This document shows, in pieces, positions 53,288 through 62,304 of a stretch of 64,000 nucleotides of DNA; the stretch's first letter is position 1, and the number at the start of each line of letters is the position of its first letter. Under the pieces are notes generated by a model that made no database searches, was not told the origin of the DNA, and saw only the letters and a program-made list of their open reading frames with translations. The stretch is from contig JAFBAL010000042.1 of NCBI GenBank assembly GCA_019247845.1, positions 62,001-126,000 on the forward strand, given 5' to 3'. The translations under genes and the position numbers were made by a program. Source of the DNA: Alphaproteobacteria bacterium (lineage in GTDB: Bacteria; Pseudomonadota; Alphaproteobacteria; Micropepsales; Micropepsaceae).

Positions 53288-56200
53288 GCACGCATCTCTT
53301 TCCGTTGTCGGCGCGCGAAGAATCCGTCCTCAGGATCATGGTCGCGGAGCTGCTCGAGTTCCTGGGCGAGAACCCGGAGGCGAGCCTCGAAAGCATCGCC
53401 TATACGCTCCAGGTCGGGCGCGAGCAGATGGAGGTGCGCCTGGCGATAGAGGCCGACAGTTCCGAGCGGCTGCTGAGCGAGCTGTCGCGGCTTCTGGCGT
53501 CGAGCGAAGCCTTGGGCACCAGCATAAAGGGCAAGGATCGCCAGGGCCTCGGCGCGCTCGCGAGCGACGACGACATGAAGCAGCTCGTCGAAGGCTGGAT
53601 GGCCAAGCGCGCCTTGCGCAAGCTCGCCGATGCCTGGCTTGCCGGCTTCAAGATCGATTGGAACCTGCTTTATACGGAGCAGCGGCCCAGGCGCGCCAAT
53701 CTTCCGGCCTATCCTTTCAAGCAGCAGCGCTACTGGATCACGGAAAGCCGCGGCGCCAAGCCGGCCGCGGTTGCCGCGGCGGCCGCCGTCGAGCCGCGCG
53801 GCTCGGACCTGTTCGGCCAGGCAAGCGCGCGCGAGGCGGACCCCGTCGTGGCGCGGCCGGCGCCTCGCGAGCCGGAACCGGCCGTCGCGATGCGGTTGCG
53901 CGAACCGGAGCCCATGATGGTGCCGCCGGTGCCGCCGGCCGCCGTCCTGCCTGCCACGGTCGGCAAGGAGATCACGCTCGGCGAGCTGCAGGACGAGCTC
54001 AGCCGCGGGCTCGCTTCCGCCCTGTTCATGGACGAGAACGACATCGATCTCGACGAGACTTTCTTCGAGCTCGGCGTGGAATCGGTGTCGGGCGTGGAAT
54101 GGATCCGCGAGTTGACGCAGCGCTACGGCATCACGCTCAAAGTGTCCGCGATCTACGATTTTCCGACGCTGCGCACCTTCGCCGAATTCCTCTACGAGAA
54201 GCTTTCGCAGACGCCTGCCGGGCTGTTCCGCGAGATCGGGGAAGCGGCGCCCGCGCCGGTCGCGATCGCGGCGCCCGTCGAACCGGCCGTCGTCGCGGAG
54301 CCGCCGCCGAAGCCGGTTGCGGCAAAGCCCGCGGCCGCGGCGATGGACGGCGACGATCCGGCGCTCGGCGCCGAGATCGCCGCGCTCTTGCGCGATCTGT
54401 CCGAGATCCTGGGCGTCGATGCCGCGGCGCTCGACGCCGACCAGACCTTCGACGAGATGGGATTGACGACGGCGACCGTTCCGCAGCTGCTGCGCGGGAT
54501 CGGGCGGCGGCACGACGTCAAGCTTCTGCCGGCCGAGGTCTATGCGGCGGGAACGCCGCGCGCGCTTGGCCGTCATGTGAACGGCATCGCGCCGCGGGCC
54601 CGGGAAGCCGTCGCTACCGTTTCGGTCCGGGGAATGGCGATCTGCGGTCCGGCCCTCGTCGACGAGATGAAGCTCGTGGCCTGGCCGCTCTCCTCCCCGC
54701 GCGCCGGCGAGGTGACGATCGCGGTGGCGGCCTCGGGCGTGAACTTCGCCGACGCGATGTGCGTCACCGGCCTCTATCCCACGATCCCGGAATATCCCTT
54801 CGTCGCGGGCCTGGAAGTGGCGGGCCGGATTTCCGCCGTCGGCGCGAACGTCGCAGGCTTCGCCGTCGGCGACGAAGTCGTGGCCGTCACCGGCGCCGCG
54901 CTCGGCGGTCATGCGTCGAGCGTGAACGTGGCGGCGGACAACGTCGTCGCCAAGCCGCGCAACCTCACCTTCGAGGAAGCCGCAAGCCTTCCCGTCGCGT
55001 TTCTCACCATGCGCGCCGCGTTCGAGACCGCGCGGCTCGGCGAGGGACAGACGCTGTTGATGCACACCGCCACGGGCGGCTGCGGCATGATGGCGATCCA
55101 GCTCGCACGGCTCATGGGCTGCACGCTCTATGCGAGCACCAGCAAGCACGACAAGCGCTGGAAGCTGAAGCTCATCGGCATCGACGAGGCGGTCGACTAC
55201 AACCAGGCTTTCGAGGAGCGCATCCGCGCCTGGACGGGCGGCCGCGGCGTCGACGTCGTGGTGAACACCGTGGCGGGCCCGGCGATGCAGCGCGGCCTCG
55301 ACAGCCTCGCGCCCGGCGGCCGCTATGTCGAGCTCGCGGTGCACGCGCAGAAGTCGGCGCGCGATCTCGACCTTTCGGGGCGAGACTTGTCGGTGCACGG
55401 CATCGATCTCGGCCGCCTGCGCGCGGGCGAGGGTGCCGGGCGCTGGCTGTCGGACGCGCTGGCCCAGATGGTGCGCATGGCCGAAGCCGGCGAGATCGTC
55501 CCCATCGTCTCACGCGTCTATGCCGGGAAGGACATTGCCCAGGCGATCAAATGCGTGAGCCTCGGCGAGCATGTCGGCAAGGTCGTGGTGAGCCATGAGG
55601 CGGCGGAGTCGGTCAATTGCGAGGACGTCTGCCTGAAGCGCATGGACGAGCAGCGCCAGGCCGCGTCGCGGCGGCGTTCGCCTGCCAGCGATGCGGTCGC
55701 TTCGCCAGGCGCGGACACGCGCAGATCTCGGACGGCAGCGCCGCACGCACCCGTCGTGCCGGAAGGCGTCGCCGTCATCGGCATGGTCGGCCAGTTCCCG
55801 ATGGCCGCATCCCCGGCCGAGTTCTGGCGCAACCTCGAACAGGGCAGGTACTGCGTTTCGGGCCTGCCTTACGAGCGCTGGAAGATGCCGCGGCCCGAGA
55901 ACGGCAGCTCGCCGCTCTATCCCCATACCGGCGTGCTCGAGGACGCCGATACCTTCGACCCGCTGTTCTTCAACATCTCGCCCAAGGAAGCGCGGCTGAT
56001 GGATCCGCAGCAGCGGGTGTTCCTGCAGAATTGCTGGAGCTGCATCGAGGACGCGGGCTATGCGCCGTCGTCGCTGTCGGGCTCGCGCTGCGGCGTCTTC
56101 GCCGGCTGCAGCGGCGCCGGCTACGGCTTCGGCCGCATCCAGGAGACGAGCACGCATGTGCTCATGGGCCACACCAACTCCATCCTGCCCGCGCGCATCT

Positions 56201-57678
56201 CCTATCACCTGAACCTCAAGGGCCCGTGCATGGCGATCGACACGGCGTGCTCGTCGGCGCTGGTCGCGGTCGCCGAGGCCTGCACCAGCCTCGCCTTCGG
56301 CGGTTGCGACCTGGCGCTCGCCGGCGGCGTGTCGATCTTCGCCTCGCCGATCTTCTCCAAGATGGCGGCCGAGGGCGGCATGCTGTCGGAAGACGGCCGC
56401 TGCTACACTTTCGACAAGCGCGCAAACGGCTTCGTGCCGGCGGAGGGCGTGGGCGTGTTCCTGCTCAAGCGCTTGAGCGATGCGTTGCGCGACGGCGACC
56501 GCATCCACGGCGTCGTCAGCGGCTGGGGCGTCAATCACGACGGCAAGACCAACGGCATGACGGCGCCCAGCGTCGCGTCGCAGACCGCGCTGGAATGCGA
56601 GGTCTACGAGAAGTTCGCGATTCACCCCGAGACCATCTCCTACATCGAGGCGCACGGCACCGGCACGCGGCTCGGCGATCCGATCGAGGTGCAGGGGCTG
56701 ACCGACGCGTTCCGCGGCTTCACCGCGAAGACCGGCTACTGCGCGCTCGGCTCGGTGAAGACCAACATCGGTCACGCGCTCGCCGCCGCGGCGGCGGCCG
56801 GCATGCTGAAGGTCCTGCTGTCGCTTCGGCATCGCGTGCTGCCGCCCAGCATCAACTACGAGTCGCTCAACGACGAGATCACGCTCGACGGCACGCCGTT
56901 CTACGTCAACGCGACGGCGCAGCCGTGGCGCAGCGACGGCCCGCTGCGCGCCGCCGTCAGCTCCTTCAGCTACAACGGCACCAATGCCCACGTCGTGATC
57001 GAAGAGGCGCCGCCGGGCGCGCGGGCCGTTGCGGCCGAAGAAACGCAGCTGATCCTGATCTCGGCGCGGTCCGAGCAGCAGCTGGAAGACCAGATCCGCC
57101 AGCTGCTGGCGCATGTCGAGGACTTCCTCGGGCGCAGCCCGTCGCGCTCCGACAAGCTGTGCAGGCTCGGCGACATCGCCTATACGCTGCAGCTCGGGCG
57201 CGACGCGATGGTCGAGCGCCTGGCCTTCGCATGCGACAGCCTGGAGCAGCTCGAAAGCACGTTGCGCGACGTGCTTGGCGGACGCGCGCCGAAAGGGCTT
57301 GCGCGCGCCAACGTCCGCGGAGCGCGCAAGAAGCTCGACAAGGAGGACCGCGAGGCGGCCGCCCGGCGCGCGGCGGCCATCGAGGCGGCGCTGGCGGCGG
57401 GCGACCGCGCAGCGCTGATCGAGCAATGGATGGCGGGCGCCGCGGTCGATTGGCGCGGGCTCACGCGTGCCGCGCAGCCGCAGCGCATGAGCCTCCCGAC
57501 CTATCCCTTCGCGCGCAAGCGCTACTGGTTCGACGACGTCGAGAACGCCCCGCCGGCCGAGGAGAAGCGCGCGGAGCCGGCGCCGGTTCCAAAAGCCGCG
57601 CTCGATCTGCGCTTCGAGCAGCTGCTCGGCAAGCTCAATCAGAACGGATCGGCGGGCGCGGCCAGCTTCGCACCATAA
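53284..57678 (+). CDS. Polyketide synthase: (KS-flanking region)-ACP-degenerate ACP-ER-KS
   Basis: The protein is 1464 aa from a GTG at 53284. Residues ~1-155 are the post-KS flanking region that belongs to KS2 of the previous protein (SIAYTLQVGREQMEVRL, PAYPFKQQRYW). ACP has Ser267 (LGVESVSG). A second carrier-like unit has Thr396 where the serine should be (EMGLTTATVPQLL). Then comes a zinc-free MDR enoylreductase, about 450-770 (AASGVNFADAMCVTGLYP). KS3 is complete (Cys989, His1124, His1164) with its own flanking region. No AT or KR is present in this protein; the ER would saturate the double bond made by the first protein's KR and DH. Confidence 0.88.
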   Translation: MSTHLFPLSAREESVLRIMVAELLEFLGENPEASLESIAYTLQVGREQMEVRLAIEADSSERLLSELSRLLASSEALGTSIKGKDRQGLGALASDDDMKQLVEGWMAKRALRKLADAWLAGFKIDWNLLYTEQRPRRANLPAYPFKQQRYWITESRGAKPAAVAAAAAVEPRGSDLFGQASAREADPVVARPAPREPEPAVAMRLREPEPMMVPPVPPAAVLPATVGKEITLGELQDELSRGLASALFMDENDIDLDETFFELGVESVSGVEWIRELTQRYGITLKVSAIYDFPTLRTFAEFLYEKLSQTPAGLFREIGEAAPAPVAIAAPVEPAVVAEPPPKPVAAKPAAAAMDGDDPALGAEIAALLRDLSEILGVDAAALDADQTFDEMGLTTATVPQLLRGIGRRHDVKLLPAEVYAAGTPRALGRHVNGIAPRAREAVATVSVRGMAICGPALVDEMKLVAWPLSSPRAGEVTIAVAASGVNFADAMCVTGLYPTIPEYPFVAGLEVAGRISAVGANVAGFAVGDEVVAVTGAALGGHASSVNVAADNVVAKPRNLTFEEAASLPVAFLTMRAAFETARLGEGQTLLMHTATGGCGMMAIQLARLMGCTLYASTSKHDKRWKLKLIGIDEAVDYNQAFEERIRAWTGGRGVDVVVNTVAGPAMQRGLDSLAPGGRYVELAVHAQKSARDLDLSGRDLSVHGIDLGRLRAGEGAGRWLSDALAQMVRMAEAGEIVPIVSRVYAGKDIAQAIKCVSLGEHVGKVVVSHEAAESVNCEDVCLKRMDEQRQAASRRRSPASDAVASPGADTRRSRTAAPHAPVVPEGVAVIGMVGQFPMAASPAEFWRNLEQGRYCVSGLPYERWKMPRPENGSSPLYPHTGVLEDADTFDPLFFNISPKEARLMDPQQRVFLQNCWSCIEDAGYAPSSLSGSRCGVFAGCSGAGYGFGRIQETSTHVLMGHTNSILPARISYHLNLKGPCMAIDTACSSALVAVAEACTSLAFGGCDLALAGGVSIFASPIFSKMAAEGGMLSEDGRCYTFDKRANGFVPAEGVGVFLLKRLSDALRDGDRIHGVVSGWGVNHDGKTNGMTAPSVASQTALECEVYEKFAIHPETISYIEAHGTGTRLGDPIEVQGLTDAFRGFTAKTGYCALGSVKTNIGHALAAAAAAGMLKVLLSLRHRVLPPSINYESLNDEITLDGTPFYVNATAQPWRSDGPLRAAVSSFSYNGTNAHVVIEEAPPGARAVAAEETQLILISARSEQQLEDQIRQLLAHVEDFLGRSPSRSDKLCRLGDIAYTLQLGRDAMVERLAFACDSLEQLESTLRDVLGGRAPKGLARANVRGARKKLDKEDREAAARRAAAIEAALAAGDRAALIEQWMAGAAVDWRGLTRAAQPQRMSLPTYPFARKRYWFDDVENAPPAEEKRAEPAPVPKAALDLRFEQLLGKLNQNGSAGAASFAP

Positions 57679-57696
57679 TCATTCGGAGAATGCCTC

Positions 57697-60600
57697 ATGT
57701 TCGACGTCGACGATTTCCTCAAGCGGGTTGCGGACAAGAAGATCGGAACCGACGAGGCATCGGCGGCCTTCGCGCGCTTTTCCGACGCCGACAAGGCGCG
57801 GATCCTGAGCGCGCTCGAGCAGGGCGCGCCGCGCAACGGCACGGCGCCGCATGACGATGTGGGCGCGGCGCCGCATTCCAGCGCGCCGGCCCGCGCCGCG
57901 CTCACCGGCATCCGCACCAACCAGACCTGCACGCCGCATCAGCGCTCCTTCATCGAGAATTTCGTCGCGCGGCATTCGCACAAGACGCGAACCTCCAAGC
58001 GCCTGGCCGAGCGCTATCGCGCCGGCCTCGCCGACCAGCGCACGCCGGCGAACTTCAACATCCTGCTCAAGGAGATCCAGTATCCGCTCACCTTCAAGAG
58101 CGCGTCGGGATCCCATCTCGAGGACGTCGACGGCAACCGCTATATCGACATCGCCGGCGATTTCGGCGTCAACCTGTTCGGCCACGCGCCGGAATTCCTG
58201 CGCCGCGCGCTGATCGACCAGGTCGAGCGCGGCTGGGCGCTGTCAGGCCGCTATGAGGCCTTGGGCGAGGCGTCCGAGCTGTTCTGCGAGCTGACGGGGC
58301 AGGAGCGCGTCGCGTTCTGTCAGTCCGGCACCGAAGCCTTGATGTGCGCGGTGCGCCTGGCGCGCGCCCATACCGACCGTCAGAAGATCGCGGTCTTCAC
58401 CAATTCCTATCACGGCCACGCCGACATCTTTCTCAATCCCTATATCGCGGGCGTCAGCGAGAACTCGTCGCACGAGGTCATCCCGCTCGAATACGGTGCG
58501 CAGGATGCGCTGGCCGAGATCGAGAAGCACGCCGGCGAGCTTGCCGCGGTGGTGGTCGAGCCGGTGCAGAGCGAGCATGTCGACAAGCAGCCTTTCGAGT
58601 TCCTGAAGCAGCTGCGCGCGCTGACGCGCAAGCACCGCATCGTGCTCGTCTTCGACGAGATGATCACCGGTTTCCGCGCCCATCCGAAGGGCTTCCAGGG
58701 CGTGTCGGGAATCGACGCCGATCTCGCGACCTACGGCAAGATCCTGGGCGGCGGCATCACCGCCGGCGCGGTGGCCGGCCGCGCCGAGATCATGGATTGG
58801 TGCGACGGCGGCAACTGGCGCTATGGCGACTCCTCGAAGCCCGGGGTGTCCACCTATATCGCGGGCACCCATACCCAGAACCCGATCAAGATGGCGGCGA
58901 CGCTGGCGGTGTTGAAGGAGCTGAAACGGCTTTCGCCCGGCATCCAGAGAGATCTGTCCGACAAGACGACGGCGCTGGTGGAGCGGATCAACGCCTATGC
59001 GCGGCAGGAAGGCCTGCCCTTCGAGGCGGTCTCGTTCTGCTCGCAGTTCCGCTTCCGCTTCCGCCTGCGCCAGTTCACCCTGACCCAGGCGCTGTTCCTG
59101 CACCTGCTCAAGGACCGCGGGATCAACTACTACCTGCACGGCAACTGTTTCCTGACCACGGCGCATGGCGACGCCGAGCTCGACGCGATCTTCGCCGCGG
59201 TGCGCGACAGCCTCGACGTGCTGCGCCGCGAGGAGTTCTTCTACGACGGCGCCAAACGCGACGCCGCGGAGGACGATGACCGCGCACCGATGGCACGCGG
59301 CCACGGCTCGAAGCCGGTGATCCGGCCCGAGCCTGCGGCGGTGAAGGTTGCCGAGCCGAGGCCCATCGACGTCGCGCCTCCCACGCGCGAACCGCCGGCC
59401 GAGGAGCCCGCTCGCGCGGCGCGCGCCGACATCGCAACCCTCGACGAGCAGCGCGTCATCGCGGGCCTGAAGGACCTGGTCGGCAAGTTCCTCGAGCTGT
59501 CGCCCGACGATTTCGACGAGGAGGACGATCTCGCCAATCTCGGGGTCGACTCCATCATCATGACGGGCATCCTGAAAGCGATATCGTCGCATTTCGGCGT
59601 CAAGCTCTCGCTCAAGAAGCTCGACGGCGCCAGCACCATCGGCGAGGTGGCGCGCGCGCTGTGCCGAGAGATCCTCGTGGCCGAGCCGCTGGGCGACGGC
59701 GACGGCGAAGACGCGGACGTCGATGCGAAGGCAATGGAAGCCGACGCGGCTCCTCTGCAGGTCGCCGGCGCGCGGGAACCCGAGATCCCTTTCGTCGAAG
59801 CGCGTGAGCCCACCAACGGCGCATCCCATGGCGCGAACGGGAACGGCCGCGCGCACGCCTCGTCCAGGTCGCATGACGGCGCCGCCGCAAGACAGCGCCG
59901 CGGCTCCGACGACATCGCGATCGTCGGCATGAGCGCCGCGTTCCCCGGCGCGCCGAACCTGCGCGTCTTCTGGCGTAACCTGCTCGACGGCGCGACCTGC
60001 ATCACCGAGATCCCGGAATCGCGCTGGAACTGGAAGAACGTCTATGCGGAGTTCGGCGGCGAGCACGGCACGCCCTGGAAATGGGGCGGCTTCGTGGAGG
60101 GCCACGACCTGTTCGACCCGCTGTTCTTCCGCATCTCGCCGCGCGAGGCGAAATACATGGACCCGCAGGAGCGCCTGCTCCTGATGCACGCCTACGGCGC
60201 GCTCGAGGACGCGGGGTTGAATGCGGCGGCGTTGCAGGGATCGCGCACCGGCGTCTTCGTCGGCTATGAGTACACCGACTATGCCGAGCGCCTGCGCGAG
60301 ATCCGCTGGGGTGTTCCCGATCTCGATCCGATGCTGGGCGATCTCTCGGGGCGTCCGTGGAACCTGGCGAACCGCCTGTCCTTCGTGTTCAACTGGAAGG
60401 GGCCGAGCGAGGCGATCAACGTCAATTGCGCGGGCTCGGCGGTCTCGATCAACCGCGGCTGCCGCTCGCTGACCACCGGCGAGACCGATCTCGTCGTCGC
60501 CGGCGGCGTGTGCCTGAACCTCCTGCCCAGCTCGCATCTGAACGTGGCGGAGCTGCTGTCGCCCGACGGCGTGGTCAGCGTGTTCGGCCAGAGCGCCAAC

Positions 60601-62268
60601 GGCTACGTCAAGGGTGAGGGTTGCGGCGTCGTCGTGCTCAAGCGGCTCGAGGACGCGCTGCGCGAGAACAACGCGATCTATGCGGTGATCCGCGCCTGCC
60701 AGCAGGGCTATCGCGGCCAGGGCAATTCGCTCTCCGAGATCCGCGGCGACGCCATCGGCGAGCTGATCCAGCGCTGCCTCGCCCAGGCCGACGTGGCGGC
60801 CGAGACGGTCGGCTACATGGAAGTGAACGGCTACAGCACGACGAAAGGCGACGCGGCCGAATATGAGGGGATCAAGGCGGCGGTCTCCTCGGGCCGCTGC
60901 GCGCTGGGCAGCGTCAAGAACAACATCGGAAATCTCGAGCCCGTCAGCGGCGTGGCCGGCGTCGCCAAGGTCGCGCTCGCTTTCGAATACGGCCGCATGC
61001 CGCGCACCGTCGGCGTGGCCAAGATCAACGAGCAGATCGATGCAGGCCAGGCCGGAAGCCCGTTGCGCCTGCTCACCGCGACCGCGAGCCTGGACGAATT
61101 GCGCGCCGATCCGCGCACGCCGGTGCGCGCGGGCGTCAACTCCTTCGCCGACAGCGGCGTCAACGTCCACATCCTGCTGGAAGAGCCGCCGCATACGCAG
61201 CAGCCCGCAGCCTCGTCCTTCGAGCCGCACATCTTCGTATTGTCGGCCAAGACCAAATCGGCCTGGCTCGATTATGTGCGCAGCTGGATCGGATATCTTC
61301 GGGACAACCCGGATGCCGATCTGGCACGGCTGGCCTATACCGTGCAGACCGGGCGCGAAGCCTTTCCTTATCGCCTGGCCTGCGTCGCGCGCAGCGTGGC
61401 CGAGCTTCGGTTGGCGCTCGAGGCCGTGGCGGGCAACGGCACGGGCGACGGCTGCTATATCGGCACAGGCGCGCGCAAGACCGGCGCGGCGGCTGCGGAA
61501 AACGGCGTCGCGCGCGGGGGCGATCCGCATGCCGTCGCGAAGCGCTGGGCGGACGGCGAGAGCGTCGATTGGTATGCGCTGCATCGCGGCGCGTTGCCCT
61601 TGCCGCTGCATCAGCTGCCGACCTACCCCTTCAGCCTGAAGCGCTATTGGCTGGACGTGCCGGCGCGCGAGGCCGAGGCGGCCGACGTGCTGCCGCCGAC
61701 GCCGCCGACCTTCGCCGCGGCGCCGGTGACGCAGCCGGAAAGACCGCCTGCCGTCGAGATTCCGGTCGCCGTGGAGAAGCCCGTCGAGGCGCCGGCGCCG
61801 CCGGCATCGGCACCGGCGCCGGCACCCGCAGCGGCATCCATGCCCGCCCCCGTGCCGCTCGCCGCGCCGGTCGATTCGGAACAGACGCTGGCGGTGATGA
61901 AGAAGCTGCGCGCCATCGTCCACGGCTTCCTGGAGATCCAGGACAATGACGAGATCAACGAGCATGCGAACTTCGCCGAGATCGGCCTCACCTCGATGTC
62001 GATCGTGATGCTGATCGACGAGGTCAACCGGCAGTTCGGCACGGCGCTGCCCGAGATCATCGCCTTCGACTATCCCAACATCGTCGAGCTCTCGGCGCAT
62101 ATCGCGGCGTTGACGGCCTCTGCCCAGCCGCCGGCTCTGGTACCGGCGCTGGCCCCGGCTCCGGCGCAGGCACCCGCGGCTTCCGCCATCGACCGCATCC
62201 TCTCAGGGCTCGCCAGCCAGAACATGAGCGTCGACGACGCGCTCGCGCTCATCGGGCGCGGCGACTGA
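57697..62268 (+). CDS. Megasynthase: aminotransferase-ACP-KS0-ACP
   Basis: The protein is 1523 aa. Residues ~70-520 are a class III PLP aminotransferase: Asp320 (VFDEMITGF) and the Schiff-base Lys348 (TYGKILGGG). ACP has Ser619 (LGVDSIIMTG). The KS keeps Cys911 (NVNCAGSAV), but the two catalytic histidines are Asn1044 (EVNGYSTTKGD) and Asn1079 (NNIGNLEP), so it should not decarboxylate malonyl units: a KS0 that only passes chains on. A Pro/Ala linker leads to a last ACP with Ser1433 (IGLTSMS) and a ~25-residue tail. No thioesterase, reductase or condensation domain is present, so the release step is unknown. An amine is presumably placed on a keto or aldehyde carbon. Confidence 0.9.
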   Translation: MFDVDDFLKRVADKKIGTDEASAAFARFSDADKARILSALEQGAPRNGTAPHDDVGAAPHSSAPARAALTGIRTNQTCTPHQRSFIENFVARHSHKTRTSKRLAERYRAGLADQRTPANFNILLKEIQYPLTFKSASGSHLEDVDGNRYIDIAGDFGVNLFGHAPEFLRRALIDQVERGWALSGRYEALGEASELFCELTGQERVAFCQSGTEALMCAVRLARAHTDRQKIAVFTNSYHGHADIFLNPYIAGVSENSSHEVIPLEYGAQDALAEIEKHAGELAAVVVEPVQSEHVDKQPFEFLKQLRALTRKHRIVLVFDEMITGFRAHPKGFQGVSGIDADLATYGKILGGGITAGAVAGRAEIMDWCDGGNWRYGDSSKPGVSTYIAGTHTQNPIKMAATLAVLKELKRLSPGIQRDLSDKTTALVERINAYARQEGLPFEAVSFCSQFRFRFRLRQFTLTQALFLHLLKDRGINYYLHGNCFLTTAHGDAELDAIFAAVRDSLDVLRREEFFYDGAKRDAAEDDDRAPMARGHGSKPVIRPEPAAVKVAEPRPIDVAPPTREPPAEEPARAARADIATLDEQRVIAGLKDLVGKFLELSPDDFDEEDDLANLGVDSIIMTGILKAISSHFGVKLSLKKLDGASTIGEVARALCREILVAEPLGDGDGEDADVDAKAMEADAAPLQVAGAREPEIPFVEAREPTNGASHGANGNGRAHASSRSHDGAAARQRRGSDDIAIVGMSAAFPGAPNLRVFWRNLLDGATCITEIPESRWNWKNVYAEFGGEHGTPWKWGGFVEGHDLFDPLFFRISPREAKYMDPQERLLLMHAYGALEDAGLNAAALQGSRTGVFVGYEYTDYAERLREIRWGVPDLDPMLGDLSGRPWNLANRLSFVFNWKGPSEAINVNCAGSAVSINRGCRSLTTGETDLVVAGGVCLNLLPSSHLNVAELLSPDGVVSVFGQSANGYVKGEGCGVVVLKRLEDALRENNAIYAVIRACQQGYRGQGNSLSEIRGDAIGELIQRCLAQADVAAETVGYMEVNGYSTTKGDAAEYEGIKAAVSSGRCALGSVKNNIGNLEPVSGVAGVAKVALAFEYGRMPRTVGVAKINEQIDAGQAGSPLRLLTATASLDELRADPRTPVRAGVNSFADSGVNVHILLEEPPHTQQPAASSFEPHIFVLSAKTKSAWLDYVRSWIGYLRDNPDADLARLAYTVQTGREAFPYRLACVARSVAELRLALEAVAGNGTGDGCYIGTGARKTGAAAAENGVARGGDPHAVAKRWADGESVDWYALHRGALPLPLHQLPTYPFSLKRYWLDVPAREAEAADVLPPTPPTFAAAPVTQPERPPAVEIPVAVEKPVEAPAPPASAPAPAPAAASMPAPVPLAAPVDSEQTLAVMKKLRAIVHGFLEIQDNDEINEHANFAEIGLTSMSIVMLIDEVNRQFGTALPEIIAFDYPNIVELSAHIAALTASAQPPALVPALAPAPAQAPAASAIDRILSGLASQNMSVDDALALIGRGD

Positions 62269-62304
62269 ACGACCGCACGCAGGAAAGCAGGGAAGGAACC
62301 GACC

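Noticed and set aside
58243..62100. Open frame of about 1,285 codons antisense to the aminotransferase megasynthase
   Set aside because: It has low-complexity Arg/Ala/Gly composition and no motif, and it mirrors a well-supported gene.
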